DNA of 64,000 nucleotides from Candidatus Obscuribacterales bacterium (GCA_031292355.1 JARLHI010000055.1:186001-250000), one strand, 5' to 3'. Positions 1 through 9,131 are shown, numbered from the stretch's first letter. Numbers and translations: made by a program. Notes: a model not told the origin generated them from the letters alone.

Positions 1-1
1 T

Positions 2-952
2 CCGCACAGCTACCTCGTTCACGGCCACTCCTTTGCCATCGATCCTAAGAAATATCTGGTCGTGTTGCCACCAAGCATTCTCGATGGATTGACCTCGCCC
101 AACTGGAGCAAAATTGCCAGCGGCGCGTTTTGGTATTCAATTCTCACAATCGTTTTAATCCAGGGCATCGAGACACTTCTCAGTTGCGCTGCTGTTGATA
201 AACTAGATCCCTATAAACGCACCTCCAATCTCAGTCGAGACATGGCTGCTGTCGGTCTGGGTTCGGCCATATCAGGAATGATTGGCGGACTGCCGATGAT
301 TGCTGAAATCGTCAGAAGCACAGCGAACGTGGCAAATGGTGCCAAAACTCGCTGGTCCAATTTTTTTCACGGATTGTTCATCTTAATCTTTGTCGCTTTC
401 GGCGCTGCCTTTATCGATCAAATTCCCCAGGCGGCCCTTGCTGCTCTGCTGATTGTGACCGGTTATAGACTGGCGTCGCCAAAATCGTTCAAAGACACTT
501 TCCTGATTGGCAAAGAACAACTGGCCCTGTTCGTAATCACTATTGTTGGCGTCCTGGCCACTGACCTCCTCGTTGGAGTGGGTATCGGCATTGCCGCTAA
601 ATTCATTCTTCACTTCGTCAACGGCGCACCGGTGGGACCGAATTTGCTCGTCGCCAAAACTACCGTCGCAGACACTCCTGATGCTTCCCTAGTCACAATC
701 GAAGGAGCAGCCATCTTCTCCAATTACTTCTCGATCAAAAGAGTGCTGGACAAATTACCGGCCGGCAAAGCCATCACAATCGATCTGAGCAAAGTGAAAT
801 TGATCGATCACTCTGTAATGGAGCATTTCCACCAGTTTGAAAGAGAACGCACAAAGGCAGGGACACCCGTACACATCATTGGATTGGACCTGCACAAGCC
901 AATGTCTGCCCACCCATTAGCCGCTCGCAAATTGACTTCGAAAGCCAGTTGA
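2..952 (+). CDS. SulP-family anion transporter, C-terminal part (5' end outside window)
   Basis: The reading frame is open from base 2, so the gene starts upstream; an internal GTG at 62 is not the true start. The visible part holds the last transmembrane segments, with typical SulP stretches such as the SAISGMIGGLPM loop and a hydrophobic run around TIVGVLATDLLVGVGIG. A cytoplasmic STAS domain follows, from about DASLVTIEG, with the DLSKVKLIDHSVMEHF core. SulP proteins carry sulfate, bicarbonate or other anions across the inner membrane, and the STAS domain is regulatory. The substrate cannot be deduced. It stands alone, with 122 bases to the next gene. Confidence 0.85.
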   Translation, partial: PHSYLVHGHSFAIDPKKYLVVLPPSILDGLTSPNWSKIASGAFWYSILTIVLIQGIETLLSCAAVDKLDPYKRTSNLSRDMAAVGLGSAISGMIGGLPMIAEIVRSTANVANGAKTRWSNFFHGLFILIFVAFGAAFIDQIPQAALAALLIVTGYRLASPKSFKDTFLIGKEQLALFVITIVGVLATDLLVGVGIGIAAKFILHFVNGAPVGPNLLVAKTTVADTPDASLVTIEGAAIFSNYFSIKRVLDKLPAGKAITIDLSKVKLIDHSVMEHFHQFERERTKAGTPVHIIGLDLHKPMSAHPLAARKLTSKAS

Positions 953-984
953 CCACCTTAATATGTCGATAAACCTATCGCAAA

Positions 985-1006
985 AGTAATCGAATAGTAA
1001 TCGAAA
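985..1006 (+). promoter_or_regulatory. Tandem 11-bp direct repeat, probable response-regulator operator
   Basis: AGTAATCGAAT is followed at once by AGTAATCGAAA, a 10/11 match with an exact 11-bp period. It ends 68 bases before the response regulator start at 1075. OmpR/PhoB-type regulators bind as head-to-tail dimers to direct repeats with this period, so autoregulation is a reasonable inference. The second paralogous operon has a repeat of the same period at 9692. Confidence 0.5.
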
Positions 1007-1074
1007 TGAACGTCCCCATTGACCAGGCGCTCACAAGCGGTGAATATATTACTTGGCGATGAGATTTTCTCGAC

Positions 1075-1749
1075 ATGGCAAAAATACTGATAGTTGAAGA
1101 TGAAGCCGATCTGGCGAAGCTGGTTCGCAACTGGCTCGAGCGCGAACACCATCTAGTTGAAGTTGCCGAAAGCGGAATAGACGCGCTTACTCATCTGCAA
1201 GTAAATCGCTTCGATGTGGTCATCCTTGATCTCATGCTGCCTGAGTTGTCTGGGATGGAAGTGTGCAGACGCTACCGTCAAGCTCTCGGTAAAACACCCA
1301 TTCTCATGCTCACGGCCAAGGATACAGTCGAAGACAAAGAAGCAGGGCTCGACGCCGGAGCCGACGACTATCTGACCAAGCCTTTCCATTTAAAGGAATT
1401 GTCCGCCCGAGTGCGAGCCCTGGTTCGTCGCGGCTCGAATCAACCAAATGTGACTTTACAATTTCGCGATATCGTCATTGACGTTAATGAATTCTCGGTC
1501 ACAAAAGCTGGCGTCGAAGTTCATTTGCTGCCAAAAGAATTCAGACTGCTTGAGTTTCTGGTCAGGCATCCCAATCATGTCTTCAGCGCTGAAGAGCTTC
1601 TCTCATCAGTCTGGGAATCCGATACGCCAGCACTTCTCGATACTGTCCGCGGACACATCAAGAGATTGCGCAAAAAACTGGACACACCTGGCGAAGTGTC
1701 TATCATCGCCACTGTATACGGCATTGGCTACAAAATAGAGATTGACTGA
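1075..1749 (+). CDS. OmpR/PhoB-family response regulator (two-component system copy 1)
   Basis: This is a 224-residue protein with an N-terminal receiver domain (1-120): acidic EDE at 8-10, phospho-acceptor D52 in VILDLMLP, and K102 in LTKPFH. A C-terminal winged-helix DNA-binding domain (about 130-222) ends in the typical VYGIGYKIE hairpin. Its stop overlaps the start of the histidine kinase by one base, so the two are translationally coupled. It is strongly similar in sequence and length to the regulator at 9788, which points to duplication. The signal is unknown. A tandem repeat upstream suggests autoregulation. Confidence 0.95.
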   Translation: MAKILIVEDEADLAKLVRNWLEREHHLVEVAESGIDALTHLQVNRFDVVILDLMLPELSGMEVCRRYRQALGKTPILMLTAKDTVEDKEAGLDAGADDYLTKPFHLKELSARVRALVRRGSNQPNVTLQFRDIVIDVNEFSVTKAGVEVHLLPKEFRLLEFLVRHPNHVFSAEELLSSVWESDTPALLDTVRGHIKRLRKKLDTPGEVSIIATVYGIGYKIEID

Positions 1750-2999
1750 TGTTAGAAAGTCTTCGCTGGCGATTAACAATATGGTTCGTCGCACTGTCTC
1801 TTTTGCTGTATGGAGCAGGAGCAATATTTGGCATCTTCGTTTTGTCGGCGGCCTTGACCACAGCAACTGACGATGAGTTGCGCAGACTGTTACCAGAAAT
1901 TCGGCCGTCAGTTGAAATTATCGATGACGAACCAACTTTAAAAACCTGGTCGACAAACGCTCAAAGCGCGAATCTGAAATTCTTGCCTACGATTCAATTG
2001 TTCACTACTAAAGGCGCCATGCTCGAGCATTATGGCGCACCTGGCGTTGCAGAATTGAAAGCCGGTACGTTACACAGCGGCACCGGAGATAGTGTCATAG
2101 CCGTTCGCTCCGAGTATCGTCCAATATGTCTGCATAACGCAAACGGACAAAAAAAACAGGTCGGTTACTTACAGATTCAAGTTTCGACCAAGCACGAAGA
2201 TGAAGTAATAAAAAATTTCATTCTCGAAGTACTTCTGTTAGCGCCGTTTAGTGCACTGATACTGGGTTTTTTCGGTTATGTTTTTTCTGGCAAAGCAGTA
2301 CAACCAGTGGAAAACACTTTGTTGATGCTCAGGCGTTTCGTGGCGGACGCTGGCCATGAATTGAACACACCAATTACCGTTATTGAGGCGAGCTTACAAA
2401 CTGTTGAAGAGATGCGACGAGACGAAGAAGACCCAAGCGAAATACTCGAAGTAATCGCCAGAGCCAGTGCGCGAATGAAGGATTTAGCGGGTAATTTAAT
2501 GACACTAGCCCGTATGGAAAGCCCAGAGTTGGTATCGCCCAAAGTACCGCTACAAGTAAATGAAATGGTGGTGCCATTGGTGCAAGAATTTCAGGAATTA
2601 GCCAAACAAAAACGTATTAACCTGGTCTGTGACCCAGTGCCATCGCTGAAATTGCTCGGTCATAATGAATCTCTGTCGAGAATGCTCTCAAATTTGCTAA
2701 ACAACGCTATTCGTTATACAGAAACCGGAGGATCGGTGACAGTATCTGTTGCCGCTCAGGATGACAATATTGCTTTCGTCATCCAGGACACAGGCATTGG
2801 CATGCCCCAAGACAGCCTCAACCATATCTTCGAGCGTTTTTATCGTGTCGACAAATCTCGCTCGCGCGCAGCTGGCGGCTCGGGTCTTGGTCTATCAATT
2901 GTCAAAGCTATCGTCGAATCCCACAAAGGGACCGTCAAAGTGGAAAGCGAACTGGGCAAAGGCTCTCGGTTTACTGTCGCCATTCCGTATATTCACTGA
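1749..2999 (+). CDS. Sensor histidine kinase (two-component system copy 1)
   Basis: This is a 416-residue inner-membrane kinase. Transmembrane segments lie at about 13-35 and 162-182, with a periplasmic sensor region of about 125 residues between them. The HisKA motif is AGHELNTP with phospho-acceptor H203. The HATPase domain has the N-box LLNNAIRYT, DTGIGM and GSGLGLSIVKAIV. The ATG overlaps the stop of the regulator by one base. The partner is the regulator encoded directly upstream. It shares the MxxSLRWRLTxWFVALS start with the kinase at 10462. Confidence 0.95.
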   Translation: MLESLRWRLTIWFVALSLLLYGAGAIFGIFVLSAALTTATDDELRRLLPEIRPSVEIIDDEPTLKTWSTNAQSANLKFLPTIQLFTTKGAMLEHYGAPGVAELKAGTLHSGTGDSVIAVRSEYRPICLHNANGQKKQVGYLQIQVSTKHEDEVIKNFILEVLLLAPFSALILGFFGYVFSGKAVQPVENTLLMLRRFVADAGHELNTPITVIEASLQTVEEMRRDEEDPSEILEVIARASARMKDLAGNLMTLARMESPELVSPKVPLQVNEMVVPLVQEFQELAKQKRINLVCDPVPSLKLLGHNESLSRMLSNLLNNAIRYTETGGSVTVSVAAQDDNIAFVIQDTGIGMPQDSLNHIFERFYRVDKSRSRAAGGSGLGLSIVKAIVESHKGTVKVESELGKGSRFTVAIPYIH

Positions 3000-3071
3000 C
3001 ACTGCCAAAAAGCAATCAAAAACCAATAACGTATACAATAGGTGGTCGAGCATTTTTGGGAGCCTGCCATT

Positions 3072-3563
3072 TTGACAACATTCAACGTTATGCGTACTCG
3101 CCAGATCAAAACTCCGGATCCGAATTTCGAAGCGAAGGTACGGCATAGTTTTACTCACAACGGCGTTATCAATGCGCTTGGTGGCAAGCTCATAAAAGTC
3201 GAAGCAGGTTTTGTCGAAGTGCACCTGCCATTTAGTCAAGCAGCCGCTCAGCAACATGGCTTTTTTCATGGCGGAATGGTCGCAACGATTGCAGATACCG
3301 CTTCTGGATTCGCCAGCTACACTGTCTGCGCTGAAGAAGAAGAATGTTTGTCTGCCGAATTCAAAGTAAATTTCTTAGCACCAGCTCGAGGCGATTTGAT
3401 GATTGCCCGTGGACATGTAATTAAAGACGGACGGATGCTGATAATCGCCGAAGCGACAGTTTCAGTAGTACGCAATGGCGAAGAAATTGAGTGTGCCTTG
3501 ATGCTGCACACTCTAGCCCGAACGAAGCACGTTAAAACCGGTCAGGTTAACGAGCATCGTTAA
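3072..3563 (+). CDS. PaaI-family hotdog thioesterase
   Basis: The frame is open from a GTG at 3042. I chose TTG at 3072 because GGGAG lies 9 bases upstream; ATG at 3090 is another option. The protein has one 4HBT/hotdog domain with the signature QHGFFHGGMVATIADTASGF, in which HGG and the following acidic residue are typical of the PaaI thioesterase group. Members hydrolyse acyl- or aryl-CoA thioesters in the cytoplasm as oligomers. The substrate is unknown. The 3' end overlaps the convergent gene by 17 bases. Confidence 0.85.
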   Translation: MTTFNVMRTRQIKTPDPNFEAKVRHSFTHNGVINALGGKLIKVEAGFVEVHLPFSQAAAQQHGFFHGGMVATIADTASGFASYTVCAEEEECLSAEFKVNFLAPARGDLMIARGHVIKDGRMLIIAEATVSVVRNGEEIECALMLHTLARTKHVKTGQVNEHR

Positions 3564-4479
3564 GGGATTTGATCTTCTCGGCGAAGGCGTCGCCGTTTGG
3601 CGCACCGAGTTCGTTACCTAAAACTTTGTCTTTATCATCGAGATAGACAAGCGTTGGATAGGCACTAACGTTGTACTTGGCTGCCGTAGTGGCATTTGCA
3701 CCATCATCACAATTCATTTTTACAAACTGAATGTCATTGAATTGTTTTTGCGTGCTGTTGAAAGTGTCCTCAAAATTGATACAACTGCGATCATTAGCAA
3801 CACAGAACTCAAGAATTTTTTTGACTTTAGATTTTTTGACAACCTTGGGAGCTGTCGTTGCGGCACCTGCTGCTGTTGCAGCTGCAGCCGAGCCGGCACC
3901 TGCTGCAGCGACTGGCGCTGGCGTTGCGGTGTCTTTCGCACTGGCAACTTTGCCATCTTTGCCAATTCTCACACCGGCTTTTTTGGCCATTTCCAGCGCC
4001 TGTTGCACTTTGGGCGACATATTAGGGTCGAGGTTGCTCAGATCGGGACCATCAGAATCTGCCTTGGAACCGGCTTTAGCAGAAGCTGTACCTTTGGTTG
4101 TATCAGCTGCCCCCGCACTATCAGCGCTCGCGGGGCTGTCGCTGTGACTTCCTAATTTGTCGAGATTGGCTAGACCCGAGGTTGCATATTGCTTGAGCTT
4201 GCCCTGGTCATGACTGGAGACCCACTGATATTCAGTTCTAGCTTCGCTAATTTGTCCCATTGCCTGGCGGCACAGACCAGTGTAATAGTGCACCATAGCG
4301 TTAGTCGGATATTGCTTTTCGAGAGCCACAAATTGGCTAAGCGCTGCTGGGTAGTGCCCACTGTTGTACTCAGCCATTGCCTCTTGAGCCGTCGATGCAG
4401 CGATCGCTAGAGGCATAGCAACCAGGAAAAAACTGGCCGCAATAATGCTCGAATCTACGCACTTTCTTATCATCACCAA
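3547..4479 (-). CDS. Secreted TPR/thioredoxin-fold protein lacking CxxC
   Basis: A signal peptide is seen at about 1-28 (SSIIAASFFLVAMPLAIAAST). TPR-like helices follow at about 32-108, then a low-complexity Ala/Thr/Asp linker (110-215). The C-terminal thioredoxin-like domain (217-310) keeps the cis-proline region NVSAYPTLVYLD. In place of the WCxxC redox motif it has FCVANDRSC, two cysteines (C226, C233) separated by six residues. Standard dithiol chemistry is therefore unlikely unless these cysteines pair. It is paralogous to the 232-residue protein at 5501, which keeps a normal CGVC. It probably acts in the periplasm. Confidence 0.75.
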   Translation of the reverse strand: MVMIRKCVDSSIIAASFFLVAMPLAIAASTAQEAMAEYNSGHYPAALSQFVALEKQYPTNAMVHYYTGLCRQAMGQISEARTEYQWVSSHDQGKLKQYATSGLANLDKLGSHSDSPASADSAGAADTTKGTASAKAGSKADSDGPDLSNLDPNMSPKVQQALEMAKKAGVRIGKDGKVASAKDTATPAPVAAAGAGSAAAATAAGAATTAPKVVKKSKVKKILEFCVANDRSCINFEDTFNSTQKQFNDIQFVKMNCDDGANATTAAKYNVSAYPTLVYLDDKDKVLGNELGAPNGDAFAEKIKSLNDAR

Positions 4480-4593
4480 ACTCCAGGCTAGCTTTTTCCT
4501 CTCATAATATACAACTTGTGATCAAGCTCTGAAATTAGAGATTGGGCGGGTACATTGCAAGCAGGCTGCAAAGAACAAAGAATCCTGGGCTAA

Positions 4594-5529
4594 ATGACCG
4601 AATTCGACAATCCAGAAAGCGAGTCAAGCGAAACAATCCAGACGACGAAGCTGGAGATCATCACAGATGATGCAATCAAACTCGGCGCCACTTATTTTAT
4701 AAACCCCAAAAAGTCCGCCAAGCGCGCCATCATGATAGCTGGCGCCACCGCAGTACCTCAGCGCTTCTATGCTAATTTCGCAAAATATCTGGCTGCTCAC
4801 GATTGCGCAGTTCTGACTTTCGACTATCGAGGAGTAGGCGATTCCAGACCACCGGGTGGCTTGAAGAATTTTCAGGCCACACTAATCGACTGGGGACAGT
4901 CAGATACGCCTGCCTGCCTGAACTGGCTGATTGACAGACATCCTGATGTGCCACTCCATCTTGTTGGTCACAGCGCCGGTGGACAATTCATTGGTTTGTG
5001 GCCAAATTTTGGCAAGCTGCAATCGGCTTTTCTAGTTAGTTGTTCTTCAGGCTACGTCCCGGGACTCACACACTCAAGCAAAATCAAAGCGCTGTTTCTG
5101 TTCAAGATCTACGAACCTGTTTGCACGCTTTTATTTGGTTATGTGCCGGGAAAAAAAATTGGACTGGGCGAAGATTTACCAGTCGGAGTAGTGCAACAAT
5201 GGGCAAAGTGGTGCCTCAATCGAGGCTATGTCGAAAACTCATTTGGCAAAGAAATAGCCTCACACTTTTATAATGAAGTCACCTTGCCAACGCTTGTTGT
5301 GACGCCATCCGACGATCAAATCGCCACCCAATTTAATGTAGCAGATTTTATGCGCTTGTTACCGCATGCAAAAATCGAACATCTGACTCTGCAGCCCGAA
5401 AAATTCGATTTAAAGACAATCGATCATTTAAATTTCTTCCGCAGACAGTCGCTAATTCTCTGGCCATTTGCTACTGCCTGGTTCTCGAAAAGCGAAGACA
5501 CTATTGACCAAAAGCCTGAATCGTCCTAA
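4594..5529 (+). CDS. Alpha/beta hydrolase
   Basis: This 311-residue protein has the alpha/beta-hydrolase fold. The strand/turn FDYRGVGDSRPPGG (about 76-89) and the nucleophile elbow GHSAGG (S127) are visible. A later VTPSDDQIA supplies a likely acid, and IDHLNFF near residue 280 a likely catalytic histidine. No signal peptide is seen, so it is probably cytoplasmic. The closest general type is the serine aminopeptidase/lysophospholipase-like group; the substrate is unknown. The last 29 bases overlap the convergent gene. Confidence 0.8.
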   Translation: MTEFDNPESESSETIQTTKLEIITDDAIKLGATYFINPKKSAKRAIMIAGATAVPQRFYANFAKYLAAHDCAVLTFDYRGVGDSRPPGGLKNFQATLIDWGQSDTPACLNWLIDRHPDVPLHLVGHSAGGQFIGLWPNFGKLQSAFLVSCSSGYVPGLTHSSKIKALFLFKIYEPVCTLLFGYVPGKKIGLGEDLPVGVVQQWAKWCLNRGYVENSFGKEIASHFYNEVTLPTLVVTPSDDQIATQFNVADFMRLLPHAKIEHLTLQPEKFDLKTIDHLNFFRRQSLILWPFATAWFSKSEDTIDQKPESS

Positions 5530-6199
5530 TGAAACCGTCTGCATTACGCGGTCCGCCGACTTTACGCAAAAGAGTGTTGCCAGAGCGATCAAGAAAAACG
5601 AAAGTAGGATAAGCAGTTACTTGGTACTTGGCGACGAGGGCAGCATTCTGCGAATCTTCAGCATCGAGATTATCGAATTGAACGCCCGGCAATTTCGATT
5701 TTGTTTCATCGACAATTGGCGCAACGGCTTTACAGACACCACACCAGCTCGTACTGAACTCCAGTATTCTTTTCACGCCGCCATCGCGAGAAGGAGCAGA
5801 CGCAACTGGTGCAGACGGCGCAACTGCGCGGGCAATCGCCGGTGCAAATGAGCCTCCTCTATTAGAGGCAGAGCGCCGACCAAGATTGTCTATTCCTGTT
5901 TGGGCGTAGTTTTTTAGAGTGGCATTGCCATTGGCGAGAATCCACTCATACTCTGACTTTGCCTCTGACGTCTGATTGAGATTTTGCTCACACAAAGCTG
6001 CATAGTAATGAGCCATTGCACTGGACGACGCTTGCTTTTCTAGAATCAAAAATTTCTTCAGCCCGACTGCATACTGACCGTGATTATAGTCAGTGATAGC
6101 ATCTTGCAATGCGTTGCCTGCAGCAAATACAGAGGCAAGGCTCAATGCCGAGCCAAGCAGCATCAAACCAAAGGCTGAATATACTTTATTCACTGGCAT
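5501..6199 (-). CDS. Secreted TPR/thioredoxin-domain protein
   Basis: A signal peptide (about 1-30, ending near SVFAAGNA) is followed by TPR-like helices (32-105) and a short linker. The C-terminal thioredoxin domain (about 142-232) has an intact active site SWCGVC (C153, C156) and the cis-proline region QVTAYPTFVFLD. The layout matches the neighbour at 3547 (ALQDAITDYNHGQYAVGLKKF against AMAEYNSGHYPAALSQF), so the two are paralogues. A thiol-disulfide role in the periplasm is likely. The redoxin gene upstream is only 18 bases away on the same strand. Confidence 0.85.
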   Translation of the reverse strand: MPVNKVYSAFGLMLLGSALSLASVFAAGNALQDAITDYNHGQYAVGLKKFLILEKQASSSAMAHYYAALCEQNLNQTSEAKSEYEWILANGNATLKNYAQTGIDNLGRRSASNRGGSFAPAIARAVAPSAPVASAPSRDGGVKRILEFSTSWCGVCKAVAPIVDETKSKLPGVQFDNLDAEDSQNAALVAKYQVTAYPTFVFLDRSGNTLLRKVGGPRNADGFIRTIQAFGQ

Positions 6200-6217
6200 A
6201 AACAGCCTCGCAATTAG

Positions 6218-6793
6218 TCAGTACTTAGGTTCCATACCCGGTTTCCACTTTATATTGCAACCGACGCTTGGTTTTTGTTCTGTAAAAACAGGTTGATTGT
6301 TGAGCAAATCGTCGATTGCTTTGCGCAAGTCAGCACCAGTCACGGCTTTTCCATTACCCGGGCGTGAATCATCTAACTGACCACGATAAACCAGCAATCG
6401 ATCGGCACCAAAAAGGAAAAAATCAGGAGTGCAGGCTGCCGTATAGGATCTAGCCACAGCCTGGCTTTCGTCATGGCAAAGGGGATAGTTCAGGCCAATT
6501 TCTTGAGCAAATTTTTTCAAATTCTCAGGCGAATCATCTTTATAAGTGTCGGCATCATTGGCCGAAATCGCCACAATACCCAAGCTCTTCTGCGCATAAT
6601 CACGACCCAGTTTGGCCAATTCTTCTTTGATGTGCTTGACGTACGGACAGTGAGCGCAAAGAAACATCACCAGCAAGCCATGTTTACCAGTAAAACGTGC
6701 GAGATCGATTGTTTGCCCAGAGACAACATCAGGCAAGGCAAACTCTGGCGCCTTTGTGCCCAGCGGCAGCATTGTTGAATAAGTTTGAACCAC
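6218..6793 (-). CDS. Redoxin (AhpC/TSA-type thioredoxin-fold protein)
   Basis: This 191-residue protein of the alkyl hydroperoxide reductase/thiol-specific antioxidant superfamily starts LGTKAPEFALPDVVSGQTIDL. The active site is CAHCPY (C46, C49), followed by the family stretch GIVAISANDADTYKDDSPENLKKFA. No signal peptide is seen, so it is probably cytoplasmic. It lies 18 bases upstream of the thioredoxin-domain gene and is probably cotranscribed with it. It may be a peroxiredoxin-like thiol reductase; the exact substrate cannot be read from sequence. Confidence 0.85.
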   Translation of the reverse strand: MVQTYSTMLPLGTKAPEFALPDVVSGQTIDLARFTGKHGLLVMFLCAHCPYVKHIKEELAKLGRDYAQKSLGIVAISANDADTYKDDSPENLKKFAQEIGLNYPLCHDESQAVARSYTAACTPDFFLFGADRLLVYRGQLDDSRPGNGKAVTGADLRKAIDDLLNNQPVFTEQKPSVGCNIKWKPGMEPKY

Positions 6794-6852
6794 TGGCGTT
6801 CCTCCCGTTGTAGCTATTTGAGATTCCTAAAATTGTACTCTCTGGTATGGAC

Positions 6853-7830
6853 TTAACGTAAGAATAAAGCCTGGGCTGCAGTTAAAACCATCACATTGGC
6901 AAAGCCTTCGGCGGTGCATCCTCGTGAAACGTCATTGATTGGTTGCCGCAGTCCTTGCAAAATTGGGCCGGTGGCAAGCGCCTTGCCCAGTCTTTCAGTA
7001 ATTTTGTAAGCGATATTGCCACTGTTTAAATCAGGAAAAATGAAAACATTGGCGCCTTGTTGTGCAAAAGGGCTGTCCGGTGTTTTGCGTTTGGCGACAT
7101 CTGGCAAAAGAGCCGCATCAAATTGAATCTCACCGTCAAAAACGCAGTCGAGTCCTTCTTTTTTCGAGATCTTGAAAGCTTCTTGAACCTTCTCGACTTC
7201 CGGACCATTTGCACTACCGTGAGTTGAAAACGACAAAAAAGCAATACGTGGTTCATAGCCAAAGGTACGTACTGTTTGAGCTGTAGCATGCGCAATATCG
7301 GCCAAACCCTGAGAGTCTGGATTTTTATTGACAGCGCAATCCGCAAAAAACAAAAAGCGCTCCGGCCACTCAAGTACGAATAAGGACGATACTTTTCGGA
7401 AACCTTCTTGCATCTGAATAATTTCAAAGGCCGGAATGAAAGGCTTGGTAGCGCTATTGAGTCCACAAACAACGCCATCAACGGCATTTGCTCGCAACAT
7501 CGAAGCGGCAAAATAATGCGGCAATCTGATTTTTTCTTGAGCCTGTTCTTTGGTGACGCCCTTGTGTTTGCGAAGCTGAAAATAAGTTTCGACGTATTTG
7601 TCGAATTGCGAATCGTCTAATGGGTCATGCAGCTCAATGCCCTGAAGATCGACATTCGCCTTTTTGGCGGCAGCTACTATGGCTGATTTTTCTCCCATCA
7701 AAACAGGCTTGCCCCAATCTTGATCGCGCACCAGGGCCGCAGCAGTAACAACGCGTTCTTCCGTGCCTTCTGGACAGGCTATACGCATGCCCTGACCGCG
7801 AACCTTCTCACGCATTGATTCTAAAAACAC
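6853..7830 (-). CDS. pta: Phosphate acetyltransferase
   Basis: The enzyme interconverts acetyl-CoA plus phosphate and acetyl phosphate plus CoA. The protein is a short PTA_PTB-domain form with RIACPEGTEERVV near the start, DGVVCGLNSATK, LSFSTHGSANGPEVEKV, VFDGEIQFDAALLP and NVFIFPDLNSGNIAYK. The frame extends upstream to an ATG at 7896. I prefer GTG at 7830 because AGAGAGG lies 6 bases before it and the 325-residue product fits the family. No acetate kinase gene is seen in the window. Confidence 0.93.
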   Translation of the reverse strand: MFLESMREKVRGQGMRIACPEGTEERVVTAAALVRDQDWGKPVLMGEKSAIVAAAKKANVDLQGIELHDPLDDSQFDKYVETYFQLRKHKGVTKEQAQEKIRLPHYFAASMLRANAVDGVVCGLNSATKPFIPAFEIIQMQEGFRKVSSLFVLEWPERFLFFADCAVNKNPDSQGLADIAHATAQTVRTFGYEPRIAFLSFSTHGSANGPEVEKVQEAFKISKKEGLDCVFDGEIQFDAALLPDVAKRKTPDSPFAQQGANVFIFPDLNSGNIAYKITERLGKALATGPILQGLRQPINDVSRGCTAEGFANVMVLTAAQALFLR

Positions 7831-8009
7831 TTGATTCCTCTCTTGGGCTGGGAAATACATCTGAAGCTGAGCTGAGATATGAAGACGGTCTCTCATTTTA
7901 ACCAGTTCATGGGAACCCTACGCAAAAAAACGTACTTTTGTTTTTTCATTTTGTAGAATGTGCAGACAGACAAAAATCAGCCCAGCATCAAGTATTTGGA
8001 CGAAGATTT

Positions 8010-8444
8010 ATGAACAAATTAGACGCAGTCAGACCAAACACATCACCGGACAGATTGAGTAGAAATCGACCGCTATGCAGCTGGACAGGCTGGTTGGTGG
8101 ATATGGATACACTCGAGAATATCAGCCACAAGTACATGTCTGAAAGCTTCCTCTCCATTTATCCTCGCTTTCATGCAAACAGAACAAACGCCTGGTTTAC
8201 AGGTTTTGCCATCGTTTGCGACGGCATGTGGTTTAAGCTCGACCACAACGGCAGCAAAATGGCCAAGCGCTTAATCATGAACAGTTTTTATGCTTCAGGA
8301 TATTGGGCGGTGGTACAAGGTATTAGGGACAGAGACACGATTATCGTCAAAGGGATAAAAGAATTGCCTAAACCGCAAAGCACGCCTCAATCAATCGATG
8401 ATAGAGGTGATGACAAACGGTGGTGGCGTGCGTCTCTGAAGTAA
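8010..8444 (+). CDS. Hypothetical protein
   Basis: The frame is open from a TTG at 7938; ATG at 8010 is chosen, with GGA about 10 bases upstream. The 144-residue product is not recognised. It is soluble, with no signal peptide. A compact, aromatic-rich middle (WFTGFAIVCDGMWFKLDHNG, then YASGYWAVVQGIRDRDTIIVKG) suggests a small beta-rich domain, and the C-terminus is charged (DDRGDDKRWWRASLK). It stands alone between divergent pta and the Gly/Arg-rich protein gene. Confidence 0.6.
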   Translation: MNKLDAVRPNTSPDRLSRNRPLCSWTGWLVDMDTLENISHKYMSESFLSIYPRFHANRTNAWFTGFAIVCDGMWFKLDHNGSKMAKRLIMNSFYASGYWAVVQGIRDRDTIIVKGIKELPKPQSTPQSIDDRGDDKRWWRASLK

Positions 8445-8540
8445 ATAACACCTGCGTGACATGGGGCATTAATTGTTATTGACATCTCCTGAGAAATCTT
8501 TAATACTGACTCTACAAGGCTTAGGCAAGGGAGTACTGAC

Positions 8541-9095
8541 ATGGGTGGACATCACAGAGACGGCGACAATCAAAGAGGCGGCGAAAATATCCTTGGCCGC
8601 ATAGCCGAAGGAGCAGCCATCGGTGCCGTCGGAGCTGTTGTCGCCGAAGGCCTAAGAGAAGCCTACAGACCGGGTTACCAAAATCCACCACAAGGGTTTC
8701 AAGTTGAAGGCCGTGGACAAAACTGCCTGCCTCGCTTTGAGATTGACAGGATGCATGAAGATTCCCGAGCGGCAGCCGGCGAATTGCTGCGCTCCGGCGG
8801 ACAAGACCAGCGCCTGGCGCAAGCAGAGCTGCATCACGCCGCGCTCATCGATCGAGAATTCAACCAGCAAGGTCGCTATTATCAGGAAGCCTTAAGAGAA
8901 TTGGGGCGTGACGTTAGAGAAGAATCGCGCAATCAAGAACGACTGGCTGTAGGACAAGGCTATAACGGTCGGCCAGACTTGCAAATTGTGCCGAACGAAC
9001 AGCCTTTATACGGTCGTCCACAGGCCCCGGACAACTATTACAATCAACGAGAAAGGCGTCCTATCTACATGCCCCAGGAACAGTGGAAGCGTTAA
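8541..9095 (+). CDS. Hypothetical Gly/Arg/Gln-rich protein
   Basis: This 184-residue protein begins with a charged segment (MGGHHRDGDNQRGGENI). A short Gly/Ala hydrophobic stretch follows at about 22-38 (AAIGAVGAVVAEG), which resembles glycine-zipper peptides. The rest is charged and Gln/Asn-rich and partly helical (about 70-135), with a Tyr/Pro-rich tail. GGGAG precedes the ATG by 7-8 bases. No family is recognised. Membrane association through the glycine zipper is possible. A strong terminator follows. Confidence 0.65.
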   Translation: MGGHHRDGDNQRGGENILGRIAEGAAIGAVGAVVAEGLREAYRPGYQNPPQGFQVEGRGQNCLPRFEIDRMHEDSRAAAGELLRSGGQDQRLAQAELHHAALIDREFNQQGRYYQEALRELGRDVREESRNQERLAVGQGYNGRPDLQIVPNEQPLYGRPQAPDNYYNQRERRPIYMPQEQWKR

Positions 9096-9131
9096 AAGAT
9101 AGCACCAAACCTGGTATCACTTTAAATTCTC

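Noticed and set aside
3731..4155. Two plus-strand ORFs over the thioredoxin-like gene
   Set aside because: Low-complexity mirror frames of the Ala/Thr-rich linker in the minus-strand gene.
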